DNA of 64,000 nt from Skeletonema tropicum (Eukaryota > Bacillariophyta > Thalassiosirophyceae > Thalassiosirales > Thalassiosiraceae), in NCBI GenBank assembly GCA_037178625.1, contig CM074143.1, forward strand, positions 1,364,001 to 1,428,000. The letters run 5' to 3'. A program made the position numbers and the translations under genes. Below the pieces are notes generated by a model that was not told where the DNA came from, did no database searches, and saw only the letters and a list, made by a program, of their open reading frames with translations. Of this stretch, positions 23,195-34,387 are shown one piece after another. Numbering within the stretch: the first letter of the stretch is position 1; each line of letters begins with the position of its first letter.

Positions 23195-24235
23195 CGTAGA
23201 ACATCTTCCGCAACGTCGATCACCGACTTCTTGCGCTTATCCATCATTGCATGCAGTCCAGTTTCACTCGGAGAAACACATCCAACCTCCATACACAAAT
23301 TCTTCACCTTCCCTATTTGAAGTGCGGACGAATGCATCCCATTTGTCAAAATCATGTTCAGCTGGCTTGTCTTACGACCCCTCTTCTTTGTTGTGTCATC
23401 ATTTGCCGGCTTTGGTCCGCTGCGTATTTCGAAAGTTCTCTTGCAGAAGTTGCAACCTAGTTTATGGAATACTTCAAAGCCAGATTTATTCATTTGCCTC
23501 ACTTGCAGTGGAGAATTGCATTTCTTCTTATGATTGTTCATCACCTCCACAGTATCTCTAACTATGCTCAGGTTTGCAAACATTAGACCTGTTGCCGACG
23601 GATCAATAGAGGGTGTGCTCGACGTGCTTTTCTTCTTCGCGGTACTGCTATTGTTGTGGTTGTTGCTGTTGGTTTTGCTACTGCTGTTGATGTTGGTGTT
23701 GCTGCTGTTACTACTGCTGCTGCTATTGTTGTTATTATTGCTGTCATTGTTATTATTATTACTCGCGGTGGTGGTAGGCGACGTAGTGGTAGATGCCGAC
23801 GCAGTGTTGCTTTTGTTGTTGGATGCGGCTCCGGTAGTTGTTTGCGATTTACTGTTCACCCCAATAGTTCGCCTCGATCTGCGGAAGTTCTTTCAATGCC
23901 GCACACTGTTGCTTTGGAGCGGGGTATTTCGTCTCCTCATGGAAAGCAAACCACCGCTTCTGTCTGAATCTGTTGTAGTCCAACTTGAAACGTTTTTGCA
24001 CCCGAATGGCTTCGGTTATTTGCTTTTGAGTAGTGTAAGTAGTTAATCCTCCCTGATACAAAATTGATTGCACATCATCACACCCAAGCCAGTAGCCGAC
24101 AAGATCTGGCGGTAGATGATGTATTAGGAGGAGAATGATTTCTTCCCCTTCGCCATTCGCCTTATCAAAAGATGGTATCAACGATGAAATCATTGTTATG
24201 TACGATGTAACTGATTGTAAGTGTTTGATGGACAC

Positions 24236-25179
24236 AGTGCCGGTGATGTTGTTGTTGTCGGGGCAAAAATGTTATCTCCTACAGATCGTCCGTTCATGCG
24301 CACCTTTTCTGCATGCGATCTACAAATTGGCTTCTCCGTCTAATATATCAAAAGGTGCGCATGGCACAGAGTCGATTTTGTACTACTATATAGGCAGTCC
24401 ACAGTGGCATCATGGTGGTTGTGCTGTGGTTGTGTCGCAACGGGGCCGGACACAAAAAAGAAAAATCGGACACACACTGCTCAAAAAGCGTCCACTCACT
24501 CTTCACGACACTCACGGTAGGAGACACTGGCTATGGCAGCAAGTAAAAAATTGCGCCTATTGATAACACTATTGTCCTCACGCAGGAATGATTATCAAGC
24601 ACGAGTGGAGAGCGCAGCGATAACGAGTGTTGGGGTAAGGTAAATTACTTAGTTCGTCAGGCGCAAGTGCGCTGAGTTAAGTCTTGGTTCATCGTTTGTG
24701 GCCGCCTTTTGAAGCAGTGTGTGTTTGTCCGATCTTTTTTGCGCTCGGCCCGAGTCACGACACAGTCAGGTCGGGCACTCGTGTTCATTGCGCTGATCGT
24801 TTCTCACACCGTCGCCCGCCACGACATAAAACTCGTGACCTTATGTCTTCACTCGCGGCAAGCGCTCGTGAAGACATAAAATCACTTGTTTGTGTCCCGC
24901 ACGGACGGTGTTCGAAAACGACGCCGCGCAACTCACACTAGTGCAGACCTTTATAGTGTCTTTGGCCGTTTATTGCGGTGAAAAAGTGTGAGACAGTGCT
25001 TTCCGAAACCGTTGGTGGAGGTGGTGCGTGACTTGTGGTATCATTGGTTAGTTTATTTGATGCACTATTACAATTTTTATGCCTATTGAAAAATTGACCT
25101 CATTTCGGGTACTTACGCGTAAGCTACTTAGCGTTACTACCCATAACAGCTGAACTTGGGGAAGTTCAATTCCGTGTGG
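24236..25179. other. Non-coding region with a 14-bp perfect hairpin
   Basis: CATGCGCACCTTTT (24295-24308) pairs exactly with AAAAGGTGCGCATG (24350-24363). The remainder, including several GACACA/TGTGTC-rich stretches between 24420 and 24940, shows no gene. It may contain the missing left end of the Mutator-like element. Confidence 0.5.
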
Positions 25180-25911
25180 CACTGGGGTCACAGCTTGTTC
25201 GAAAATCTTTCACGAATGCTGACGTGGACGATTTGGACGTTTTGCTCTGCCACTGATGAAGGCAAAAAGCCGAAATTGGAAGCCTTAGGCGCTTTCACGA
25301 CCTCAAGCAAGACATCAACGACTTTGGAATCCTCCGTTGGAAGGTTGAAGAACCTGCCGACAAAGGAATCTTCTTAGACTTAATCATTTCCATTTCGCCA
25401 GAAGGTATTGTCTCAACTAAGACATACCAAAAGCCAATGAACCTCTACCTCTACCTACTGCCATCTTCTGCTCATCAGGAGGAACACGATGAAAGGGGTA
25501 ATATTTGGCGAACTCAAGAGATACTATTGGCAGTGCACCGATAAAAAAGACTATGTCGAGGTAGCAAGACTATTCTTCCAACGCTTGCTCGACAGAGGAT
25601 GGGACTTCGACCAACTGAAACGAATGTTCGTAAATGCAAACTACAAAGTCTGCAACCCACCTCCACTGCCCCAAGCCATCTCAGAATCTACCACCTCAGA
25701 TAATGACAAAAACATGTATTTGAAACTCGGTCGATTCCACCCTCATTACATCCCTAGTCGAACCTGTCAACAGATATATGAGGAGGAGCTTTCTACCACC
25801 CTACGCGACACAATCGGAATCGAAAAGATGGTAGTATGCTATAAGAGAGCAAAAAACATTGGAGATATTGTCTCTCAACTCTCAAACCTCCCTCTTTCAA
25901 AACAGAGGTGA
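25180..25911 (+). pseudogene. Penelope-like reverse transcriptase, 3' part only
   Basis: One frame near 25365-25480 reads FLDLIISISPEGIVSTKTY and KPMNLYLYLLPSSAHQ. This parallels MDMTVTIEKDGRITTSLY / NLYQYLPPNSCHP of the relic at 10.8-12.1 kb. The next frame (25489-25911) reads GVIFGELKRYYWQCTD, FFQRLLDRGWDF and CYKRAKNIGDIVSQ, the C-terminal RT motifs of the family. The catalytic DD box near 25215 is degraded. The two relics are diverged members of one family on opposite strands. Confidence 0.7.
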
Positions 25912-25929
25912 GGAGGTAAGTACCTACCT

Positions 25930-26017
25930 GGGGAGGACAACAGAATCGTAGTCCTCCCCTTCCTTTCCCTCAGCTTGTTCCGCTGCCTACCCGGCAGCTA
26001 CACTTGCTGAGGGAAAG
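25930..26017. repeat. Two adjacent hairpins downstream of the Penelope-like relic
   Basis: GGGGAGGAC (25930) pairs with GTCCTCCCC (ending 25959). CTTTCCCTCAGC (25963) pairs with GCTGAGGGAAAG (ending 26017) and encloses GCTGCC/GGCAGC. They lie just 3' of the last codon of the relic and could be structured RNA of the element. Confidence 0.65.
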
Positions 26018-26370
26018 CAATTGTACAAACTTACCTATTTTAGATAACGAGGAATGACCCCACAGAGACACGTATCCATTCAAGGAGAAAACTCGTGTCA
26101 ACGAGAGCTAAATGACTCGCAACTTTGCATCGACAAAGCCGCCTATCCTCACTATTACTATTAGCGTAGTCATCCACGCTTCGGTAATATAGTAATACCA
26201 CTTTATCTGATATTGGTTCATATATTGATTATAGAGAGAAGTAAGGTCGCTCGCTTCGCTCGCTCCCGATTTGGTAAACAAGCACCTCGGAAGTAATAGG
26301 ATAAAGATTCAATTATTGTTGAGTACTTCAGGGCTCTCCAGTACATTATCGTTTTATTTTACAATTACAC
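26018..26370. other. Non-coding stretch ending in a 44-bp Penelope-like fragment
   Basis: The last 44 bp (26327-26370, CTTCAGGGCTCTCCAGTACA...) repeat 12063-12106, the 5' edge of the other reverse-transcriptase relic. The fragment is on the opposite strand to the relic just upstream. The rest shows nothing recognisable. Confidence 0.6.
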
Positions 26371-27286
26371 CAATACCAATACGTGGTGTACAAGCACAAG
26401 TGCTGGTAATGGTAATAGTAAAAGAGAGCTGAAAAGAGCGGCAACAATCGTTACAATGAAAGATAATGCAGCGTTTCACTCTTGCGACGAGTTTTCAGGA
26501 ATTGTTTTTACTATTGGATAAGAATATTTGAACGTGACCTGTGCAGCACACATTTGCTCCTACTCCTACCAGATAGTAGAGTGCTTTTGAAAGTTCTCTG
26601 CCTGATTGCCCTCAGCCGCCAACACCAACACTCTTACCTACTCCAACACCCACATTTGCTCCTACAGATAGAGTGCATTCAAAAATTCTCTTCCTGATTG
26701 CCCCCAGTCGCCAACACTCTTACTCTCAACCTACTCCTCATCAAAGAAATCAAACTCTTCATCCTCATCGATGACCACAACGCGTTTTGCTACGCATCTG
26801 CGTCTGCGGTTGCGCTTAACCCACCTGCATCTACGGGCCCTTTTGCAACCCCTCATCTTTCTGCGCCTGCATCGAGCGGCAAGGAAAATTGGTTCATCCT
26901 CGGACTCGTCGAATTCGTCCAACTCAGACAGAGCAGTAATTCCGTCACCGTCATTTTCAAATCCACTGACAGGATACTATAATGTATAGGTATAGCACGC
27001 AAGTGAGAGTGACGTGAGAGGTAGGCGTCAGTATCAGTAACTTGAACTTGAGTCATTAGAACGGCTGCAAGGCAAGTCAAGGCAAGGTCAAGGCAAGACG
27101 AAGCACATGAACTGACTTATCAAACGAACGGAGCATATAACAATGCAAACTTACAGTCACAGCGGCAGAGACAGCTCCTGGAGCGGTTGAGAGAAGAGCC
27201 AAGGCGGCGGAGATAATAAGATGAAGCTTCATGATTTTTGTGATATCGTTTGATTGTTGATAAAATTATGGCAGGATCAAGAGGCA
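26371..27286. repeat. Dispersed copy of the secreted-peptide repeat, joined to the XPG gene
   Basis: This copy matches the 1243-bp array unit from CCAATACCAATACGTGGTG to ATGGCAGGATCAAGAGG. It is diverged by substitutions and small indels. The right boundary falls inside the last codons of the XPG gene, so the upstream tandem repeats of the peptide gene are absent here. Confidence 0.85.
26731..27232 (-). CDS. Small secreted peptide, diverged dispersed copy
   Basis: Exon 1 is 27232-27155 (26 codons, intact signal peptide). The intron is 27154-26977 (178 nt, GTAAGT...TATAG). Exon 2 is 26976-26731. The product is 107 residues. Against the array copies the core reads ARCRRRKMRGCKRARRCRWV with Cys spacing C-x7-C-x5-C-x10-C. 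A 6-nt insertion and a 9-nt deletion both keep the frame, and the acidic segments remain acidic. The gene points leftward, away from XPG, which shares its strand. Only 54 bp of the original upstream sequence survive, so expression is doubtful. Confidence 0.65.
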
Positions 27287-30200
27287 TCAGGGATTCTTTG
27301 TTTTTTGTTGTATCCCTCTCCCTCTGCTCCATCTCTAGTCTGTATATCATTTAGAACTGCTCTCAATCTCTTTGATTTGACTTCGGCAAACCTGATATTG
27401 TCATCATACTTCATAAAATACGATTCGATTCTCGTTTGCGTTGAACCACTTTCAAGTATTCTCAACACAGGTTGAACAACGCGATCTGTCTCATCGCTTT
27501 CCCATCCTATTGAATTGGCACAGAACTGTCGCAACCCATCTATGTCCGGCTTTCCCCACGTAAAGTTGGCTGTCGAGTTGTCAACTGCAGGCTTCATATA
27601 GCCATCGATGATTGCAGGTGAAGGGAAGTCTGCTGGGGCTATCCATCTTGTACGCGCCGTTTGATGCTTTTTATGGAATAGTTTTATTTTGGATAAGAAG
27701 GTAGCTGATTCATCTTCTCCAGCCGATGGATCGTCCAAACCGTCAAGCCATTCGCGAAATCGGTGCAAACCATCATGAACGCCTTCTTTACCATCCTCAA
27801 TCGCAAAACTTTGCAGAATCTCCATTCCGTTGACAATCCCAACACCTTTGACACCATCGGTGTAGTCACCACCTAGCAACATAGCAAGGGCCACTAGTTG
27901 ACTTCTTCCTAGTGCAAGATCCTTTTGTATATCCTTTGCGAAATAAGCTTCCACGTATTTCTGCTCGTGAAAGAAGTTCTGGAGAAGGAAGTGAGCACAC
28001 AATACCAATACTATCGCCAGTATGTTTGTCACTATCCAACTGTTTGCACTTACCTTGTACACCTTTCTACCTCCGAAGACAAAGACATCAGAGTCTTCTG
28101 TTACAATACCATCAACAAGCCCCAGTTCTTCTAATTTTGCACATTGTGCTTCAGCTTCTGATGGACTCTCAATCCATGGAATACCGCACAGTTGAAGTAG
28201 ATTGAGGATATCCATTTTCATTTCATCTGTAATAGTGCTCATGTCTCGCTCCATAAGCTTCTCATCTTCGACAATTTCGTTGTGTACTTTGTTCAAGCCT
28301 TCCAGTGATGTATCGAATAGATCCGCTTCCGGCCCTGCAGACGAGACTTTGGCATCTTCGACATGGATCTCTTCTACTTCTGATTCATTTTCGTGTTCGC
28401 CTTCCTTTCCTTCGTCAACTGTCAAATCTACCATCTGAGCCTTCTCTTCAACCATCGTCTTCTTGGGTGGCGACCCTCCCTTCTCCTCAATATGCGCCGC
28501 TATAGCACGCTGAACGGCTCTACCTGCCCAATCTGTCAATCTAGAAGCTGTCTCTTGAGCGTGTCGCAAAGCAGTTGTTGTTGGATCATCGGAGTGGAAG
28601 TCCTCCATTTCAAATGCATTGCTGTTAGAATCAGAATGATATTTTTTCAGCTGAGCGTCATCTTCATTGAATATCTCTCCCTCCTTTCCCCCGGCAACAA
28701 TAGGAGATTTAGTATCTATTGCATTCTCAATCTCAACAGCATCTTCATTCAAGCTCTCTCTATCTTCTAGTGGATTGGGGCTACTCGTTAAATGATCGTC
28801 GTCGTGCAAAATTACAACATCATCGTTGTCATGAGTTTGATTGCTTGATTGACATTGTCGCACCACGTCATCTTTCGATTCCACCTCGATATCATCTTCC
28901 TCCTGCTCGTCACCTAGATCGCCATCCCCACCATCTTCCCAATCAATATCCTCATCCTCATCCTCTTCATTGTTATCTTGCCGAAAAAGTGTATGCGAGG
29001 AAAATTTATTGAGCGGCGCATCTTCTTCTTGCCTTTCGCCCCGATCAAATTCATCACCGTCCTCCCAATCAATACCGTCATCTGCCTCATCTTCGAGAAG
29101 ACATTGCGCTTGCGATGTAGATTCTTTCGAAGAAGTAACTTGTTCCATCGCTTCATTAATCAGCGAAGAGTGCGTTTCTGAATTCTGTCGTAATGGAAGA
29201 AAAGTTGGTTCGTCATCGCTGTCACTGTCGGGCATGGAAGCGTAGGCATTGGAAGCTTTTGCCATCACTAATTCTGTAGATTGTTCCACGATCGTATGGC
29301 CTTGTGTGTCCACTTCACCCCAATTAGCCCATTCTTGGTCTGCATCCAGCAGTCGACTAGCTGCAACGGTAGAGTAGCTAGTGACTACGGCATCACCTTC
29401 ATTCTCATTCTTATCGACTGCATTGTCATTGGGCACTGGAGCAACATCATTTGCCTCGTGTATGCAGCTATCGTCATTAGGAGACGAGTCTGCAACAATT
29501 TCATCTGTTGTTGCAGTGGCTGACTTTATCCCTCGGTTTGCTTCACCTTCACTAGTGGGTAATAAGAATCCACCTCCTCCCTCTTCGATTCCAATGTCGT
29601 CTCCACTGTCATCGTCATCTTCGCCAAACAATACCTTCATTGAAACTTTATTCGTCGTTGTTGACTCGTTATTCAATATATCATCGTCACTATCATCATC
29701 TTTAGTATTTGGCCGCTTCAACATCCGTGTATTACAACCACCACCATTATTTATCTCCTCGATATTCACAAACCCATTATCTCCCTCCTCAACCACTCCC
29801 AGCTTGCTAGCCAACTTTCCAATCTCACCCATCTTCTTATTCAACCGACTCCCCTTCAAAAAGTTACGTAATTGAGTAGCAGAATAATCCTCCGGATTGG
29901 CCGCAGCACCTATACATTCTTTACGTGATTGAATTCTCTGCGCTTTGTATTGAGATTCCATCCATTGGGAGCGAGTTTCGGTGGGAAGGGAGGCAATCGC
30001 TTCGGCGGGTTGATGGGAGAAGTTTTCATATTGAATCTGACGTTGTTGCTGCTTTTGCTGCTTGATTGAGTCGCTGATGGAAGATTGTATAGCGATTGAC
30101 ATCTCCCAGTCATTCTCAGATTCATACGCATCGTTGTCCTTGTTATCATGAATTGCTTTTGCTTTTGGTTTCGATTGATCTTGTTCGTCCTCACTCGAAC

Positions 30201-30948
30201 TCTTGATAGATATTGCATCTTCGTTATTGCTCCCGCCTTTGCTTGTGTTGACAGAGCCATCATTATTATTTCCAACTTCTTCTGATTGTGTAGGTGTTGA
30301 TCGTATATTGGCAACTGCTTCTTCTTCGCCAGTGGAAAATCCCGCAGCAAATGCTCCCCCAGATGTACTAGTGCCAATCGTTGCAGATGATCCCTTGGAT
30401 GGACTGCGTTTTGAACTCTTACCAGCAGAAGCCTCTAATTTCTTCTCCCTCCAATCTTTCAACTGCTTCACCAAAATCTTCTTTGCAGTCCTCTTCAGTG
30501 CCAAGTCTGCATCTTCATTCTCACCAGCACCAGTACCCCTCCATAGTTTCTCTCTGCGATCTTTTCGACGCTGCAGCTCCCTCCTCTTCACTTCGGGCAT
30601 GATTCCGTCAAATACCACGCTATAAGTGTATGTCAAAATTTAGGCACATAGATTGATTGAGTTAGAATAACGTGAGCTAAAGCAATTATAAATTACGGTA
30701 GAATGAACATAGATAAACACTCACACCGGTTTAATCCGATGATACAACAATCTCATCAACCTCAACAAGAATATTCGAACATGCGGTCGATTCGGCAGCA
30801 ATCGACCAGTCTCGGGATCTCGACACGCCTTGGATATCTGCGTGAGCCAGATGGAGGCATCGATGGCGAGTGTTTGGTGGGAGAGAGTCTCGATGGAGAT
30901 GCGTTTGCCGGTGGGGAGGAGGAGGCGCCAGAGATTTTTGACTCCCAT
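27277..30948 (-). CDS. Rad2-family structure-specific endonuclease, XPG/ERCC5-like
   Basis: Exons are 30948-30725, 30619-28054 and 27978-27277; introns are 105 nt and 75 nt (the second is in frame, without stops). The product is 1163 residues, close to human XPG. The N-terminal nuclease domain starts MGVKNLWRLLLPTGKRISIE with D30 in AIDAS and a VVFDG motif near residue 79. A long acidic spacer follows (about residues 130-840, many Asp/Glu/Ser). The I domain starts near residue 885, with ESPSEAEAQC, TEDSDVFVFGG and then LGGDYTDGVKGVG of the helix-two-turn-helix. All expected metal-binding acids are visible. XPG makes the 3' incision in nucleotide excision repair. The start is fixed by the conserved MGVKNLW; an in-frame ATG 30 nt upstream is less likely. 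The final codons and stop come from a dispersed repeat. Confidence 0.93.
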
Positions 30949-30999
30949 GATTTTGGCGTCGTTGTTGGCTCTCTCCAAGAAGCGGCAATAATTCTACTC

Positions 31000-31322
31000 T
31001 TTAGCGAAATGAAGAGATGATTGAGGAAACTATGTTACTATTAGCACCAGAATTGACCTTTTCAGCTAGCACTGCTGCAACAACATTAACATTCGTCAAG
31101 GATAAGGAGTATTGTACCACAGGAATTGTACTGAGAGAGCGAGATTGAGCGGAGGTAGGAGCGACGGAGCGAGTTAGTGTGGAGTGCAAGCAAGCTCTAC
31201 ATTGTAGAGCGAGAGAGAGAGTATTTAGCTAGTAGAAGGTGGAAGTAAGAAGTAAAAGTGGTATGGTCTCATGAGCAGAGTTCATTCCCGCCAATTTCAA
31301 ACATGGCGTCCAAAAAACTCAC
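31000..31322. other. Upstream region of the XPG gene
   Basis: No gene seen. It contains a GAGAGAG-rich tract near 31200 and ends at the TA target of the next element. The XPG promoter should lie here. Confidence 0.4.
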
Positions 31323-31324
31323 TA

Positions 31325-32077
31325 CAGGGAAACTCCGCGAACTATCCACCTACTCGGCTTATCCACCCTCGAAATTACAGCCTCTAGCCAAAGTATTTAT
31401 CCACCTCCTCCGGTTTCAACCAGTAGGTGACTTAGTAAGGCGACCAATAGGGGGACAAATAAACGTTAATTTCGTCTTTACATCTACTTCTTTTTGTGTG
31501 CAGAACAGATAGAAGCACCGTGCTCTGCACAGCATGGCTTACACATTTTGGTGGTGCATTTTTATTCTCAATTTTGGTTTGGCCGGCTCGGTACGTGGTT
31601 TCTTCGGTAGCGGTTCACCGGCATGCCTTATGTTGACATGATTCGATAAACCTTGCGGAGCAAACCAATCAAAACAAAATGGACATTGCTCCCTGCCCGC
31701 TCTCATCAGACGCTGCGAGGTAGCTTCCGGCGGAGCTCGCCGCTCCCCCGGTTTCAACCAGTTACGCAGCATGACTTTTTATCATTGAGTGCTCGCTGTT
31801 TAATTTCAACCCACAGGCAGTCGAAACGCATTGGAGGAGGTGGTTCAAAAGCATTGGCATTGGAGGGTGGACAATTCAACGGACGCTTTCCCGATTTTAA
31901 ACAAGATCCAACTGCAGAATTGGATCCAGCTCCGCATCTATCAACGCACAACATCATGAAGGTGGTGGTTGCGGAGGGGGCGGGGACTCAGGGGTGAAAA
32001 CTCAAGTTATACCCACCTAGAGCAGGCTAGCCAAAAATTTTATACCCAGGGGGGGTATAGTTCGCGGAGTTTCCCTG
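31325..32077. mobile_element. 753-bp inverted-repeat element with TA target duplication
   Basis: CAGGGAAACTCCGCGAACTA at 31325 is mirrored by TAGTTCGCGGAGTTTCCCTG ending at 32077. TA lies on both flanks (31323-31324 and 32078-32079), as expected for Tc1/mariner-type insertion. Inside, a short minus-strand frame (31772-31539) encodes a C2H2-like finger (CPFC...HVNIRH), possibly a remnant of an element DNA-binding protein. CCGGTTTCAACCAGT occurs twice, near 31408 and 31749. Confidence 0.85.
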
Positions 32078-32236
32078 TATTGGCATCGCGTTTAGCATGT
32101 TTTATGTGATCAACTTGAACGGCCGGTCAAGGTGGGAGCACGATGTAGTCCTCGGTATCGAGATCCTAAGTACTTACGTGAAGTATTAAAAAAAATTAAA
32201 AAGTGCGCGATTATTGTTTGGCGGAAAGAAATCACG

Positions 32237-33042
32237 GATCTCTATAACCTCTGGACCTAGATGGCTTTTTTCAATAGCCACAGATGCCAAAACATCATTT
32301 TGCAATGATATCACACCAATATCGGAGGATTAGAGCATTCACGTCACTCAATGGCCCCAAGTAGTGATGGAAATGCGTCCCTGGTCCGTCTCGGGGTCGT
32401 GCTGGGGCAGGGGCTGACCGTGACTGATCGACAACAGAAGCAATTATGGCCGAACGAATGACAGAAAACGAGCATTGGAGGGGAGATGAAAGTATGCGAA
32501 TAATCTCGAGATAATGGACAGCCTTTCTACATTTACGTAGCTCGTCATTGAATAGACTTTGGCCACGAAATTCTTCGCTCTATCGAGCATTCAAACGAAT
32601 TGACCCTGTGTGTCGAATGAAGCTTTCAAGAAGCTGGTGGATCATCGGCAATTGGTAACGCAGAAAGAAGTGCATTCTTCAGCTCAAGATAGCTCAAGAT
32701 ATTCGTCTCGGAGCTACCATTCGCTTGCGTGTTACCTCAGGGTGGATGCACACAAAACGATTCCGTGAAGCAAGAGAAGATGAAGTCACGGATGAGTTGT
32801 TCATTGTCTTGCCGATAGCGTCCTCTTTCTCCATTATTTGAGCCAATCGAATGAAATGAGAGAGCGCCGGGCTGCCAGCAGGGTTGCCGTAGCACTGTTA
32901 GGGGTGGTAGTGTTGAGAATCGGCCATCGACATCATCGATTGCTCTATTTTGTCGTTCTAGGGGGTGAACACTTTGTAAAATGATGTTTTGGCATCTGTG
33001 GCTATTGAAAAAAGCCATGTAATCTCAGAGGTTACAGAGATC
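32237..33042. mobile_element. About 806-bp non-coding inverted-repeat element
   Basis: ATGGCTTTTTTCAATAGCCA and the following bases to ACATCATTTT at 32261-32307 are repeated inverted at about 32973-33017, nearly perfectly. Similarity continues outward to GATCTCT-A/G-TAACCTCTG. No target duplication was resolved and no coding capacity was seen, so it is probably a MITE. Confidence 0.75.
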
Positions 33043-34277
33043 AGACCGTCCCTCCAAAATTAAAACCCTCGCGCAAAAAATATTTTGGGATAAAAATTCG
33101 AATGATCTCTGTTCCGAGGACTACAGTGCGTGGGTGGGAGCGACTGGGCATGTCTTCTTCTATCGGAAAATAATCAACATAGTATACTCACATTATTGAC
33201 CTCACAGCCTAATCAGTTTCCTACCTCACCAAAATTGGCCAAATCTGACTTTTTGCTAGGGAATTTTTGAGATCATCAAGTACAAAACTTTGGCGCGATA
33301 GTGTTCAATGATGCAATAAGCTATAAACCGCGGTCAAGATGGCTGGGTCAGAACTACAAATTTCATGTAGTTTCCGAGTATCTTCACGCATATGTACTAA
33401 AACGTGCTATTACAACTTTTCTACTTATACGTACAAACCATAATAGGTAGCCGGTGATTATTTGTCAGTGATTTTCACGTAGATGCCGACACCCGTGAGA
33501 CAGCAATACCCTTTCTATCGACTGTTGGCAATGGAATCACAGCATAATATTGGGCACACTGTTCACTACTACCCTACTGAGAATGATACTGCTCTTGGAA
33601 TTATTAAAATCTGGCTGATATTGGTGTGGTTATGACCGGTCGACTCAACTCAGGCTGGTTCAGGCCTGCGTAACAAAGAGTTAAGGCCATATTGCAAAAC
33701 CGATCGAGCAGAAATCTAGTACCGTACGGGACTTCTCTACCAGAGGTTGCAGTCCCGGTTTCGTCGCAAAAATTTTCTGGAGTGACACTCAACACACGGT
33801 GGACCCTGCTGCCTGCTGCCGCCAGAATGCGTCGAGAGGAACACGAAGAGGCAGCGTTGGAGCGACGTGTTGCAGCCGTGGATGATGTACTAATCTCCGC
33901 TGATTGCAACTGATGGCCGGCAACACCGACAGCAAAGATTCCATGCCGAGAGCATTACATCCCAATTCACAACCAAGCAGTATGGCGGGTGAAGAGAAAC
34001 AACAATTTTATCCAATTTTTCAAAATTTTATCCAATTTTTCAAACACCTGCCACACACACGTTGTTAGATTACACGTACGTAGATACAGTAGATACAAGA
34101 CTACTCTAATCATTATCTTTTATCTCCTATCTAATCTATCAATAGCATCGATTGGAAGTAGGGAGATCGAGGATACTAACAGGTTATAGAGCCTATACAA
34201 TCACTTAACTGTATATACTGTAAGTACGTACGTGTAGTTATGATAACGTAGAAAATGACAGATTTTCGGGGGGGGAG
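33043..34277. other. Unassigned region
   Basis: No convincing gene; the longest frame is about 100 codons with no motif. A 22-bp tandem duplication (CAATTTTATCCAATTTTTCA unit) lies at 33995-34042. Confidence 0.45.
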
Positions 34278-34387
34278 CTGGCGTTTTAAAATTAAAAGCC
34301 AGTAGACTCACCGTCGCACTTTTTAAAGATTTGCCGAGCACTAGATAAATTAGCATAACGCTAGTAAACATCTCAAGCCGACCTCCG

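Larger units (their letters stand above)
15551..24235 (-). pseudogene. Mutator-like transposase gene interrupted by a copia insertion
   Basis: The coding sequence lies in pieces. The N-terminal frame (24235-23849) contains RVQKRFKLDYNRFRQKRWFAF. A +1 shift near 23855 leads to a poly-Asn/Ser linker and a CNFC zinc-type motif up to codon 23200. The copia element (17213-23194) follows. The C-terminal frame from 17212 reads to 15551. The catalytic region has CADGAGDKR (first Asp), FVADGDTKG (second Asp) and LGHFIKCISNGLF, matching the Mutator-like transposase domain of animal and protist MULEs. The C-terminus is Lys/Arg-rich. Removing the insertion and one CGTAG copy restores the frame across DVAEDVLR/ENRKEH, so the gene was open there before insertion. 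The +1 shift is a separate lesion or an error. The element's own ends were not found. Confidence 0.8.

Noticed and set aside
23534..24046. 170-codon plus-strand frame rich in Leu
   Set aside because: It is antisense to the poly-Asn/Ser linker of the Mutator-like transposase.
25253..25275. Hammerhead-ribozyme-like core (CTGATGA, small stem, GAAA) near the second Penelope-like relic
   Set aside because: Some Penelope-like elements carry hammerheads, but here an extra A breaks the junction, flanking stems I and III were not found, and the sequence falls in the RT coding region.
30203..30625. 140-codon plus-strand frame inside the XPG gene
   Set aside because: Antisense to the acidic spacer and N-terminal coding sequence of XPG, which is strongly supported.
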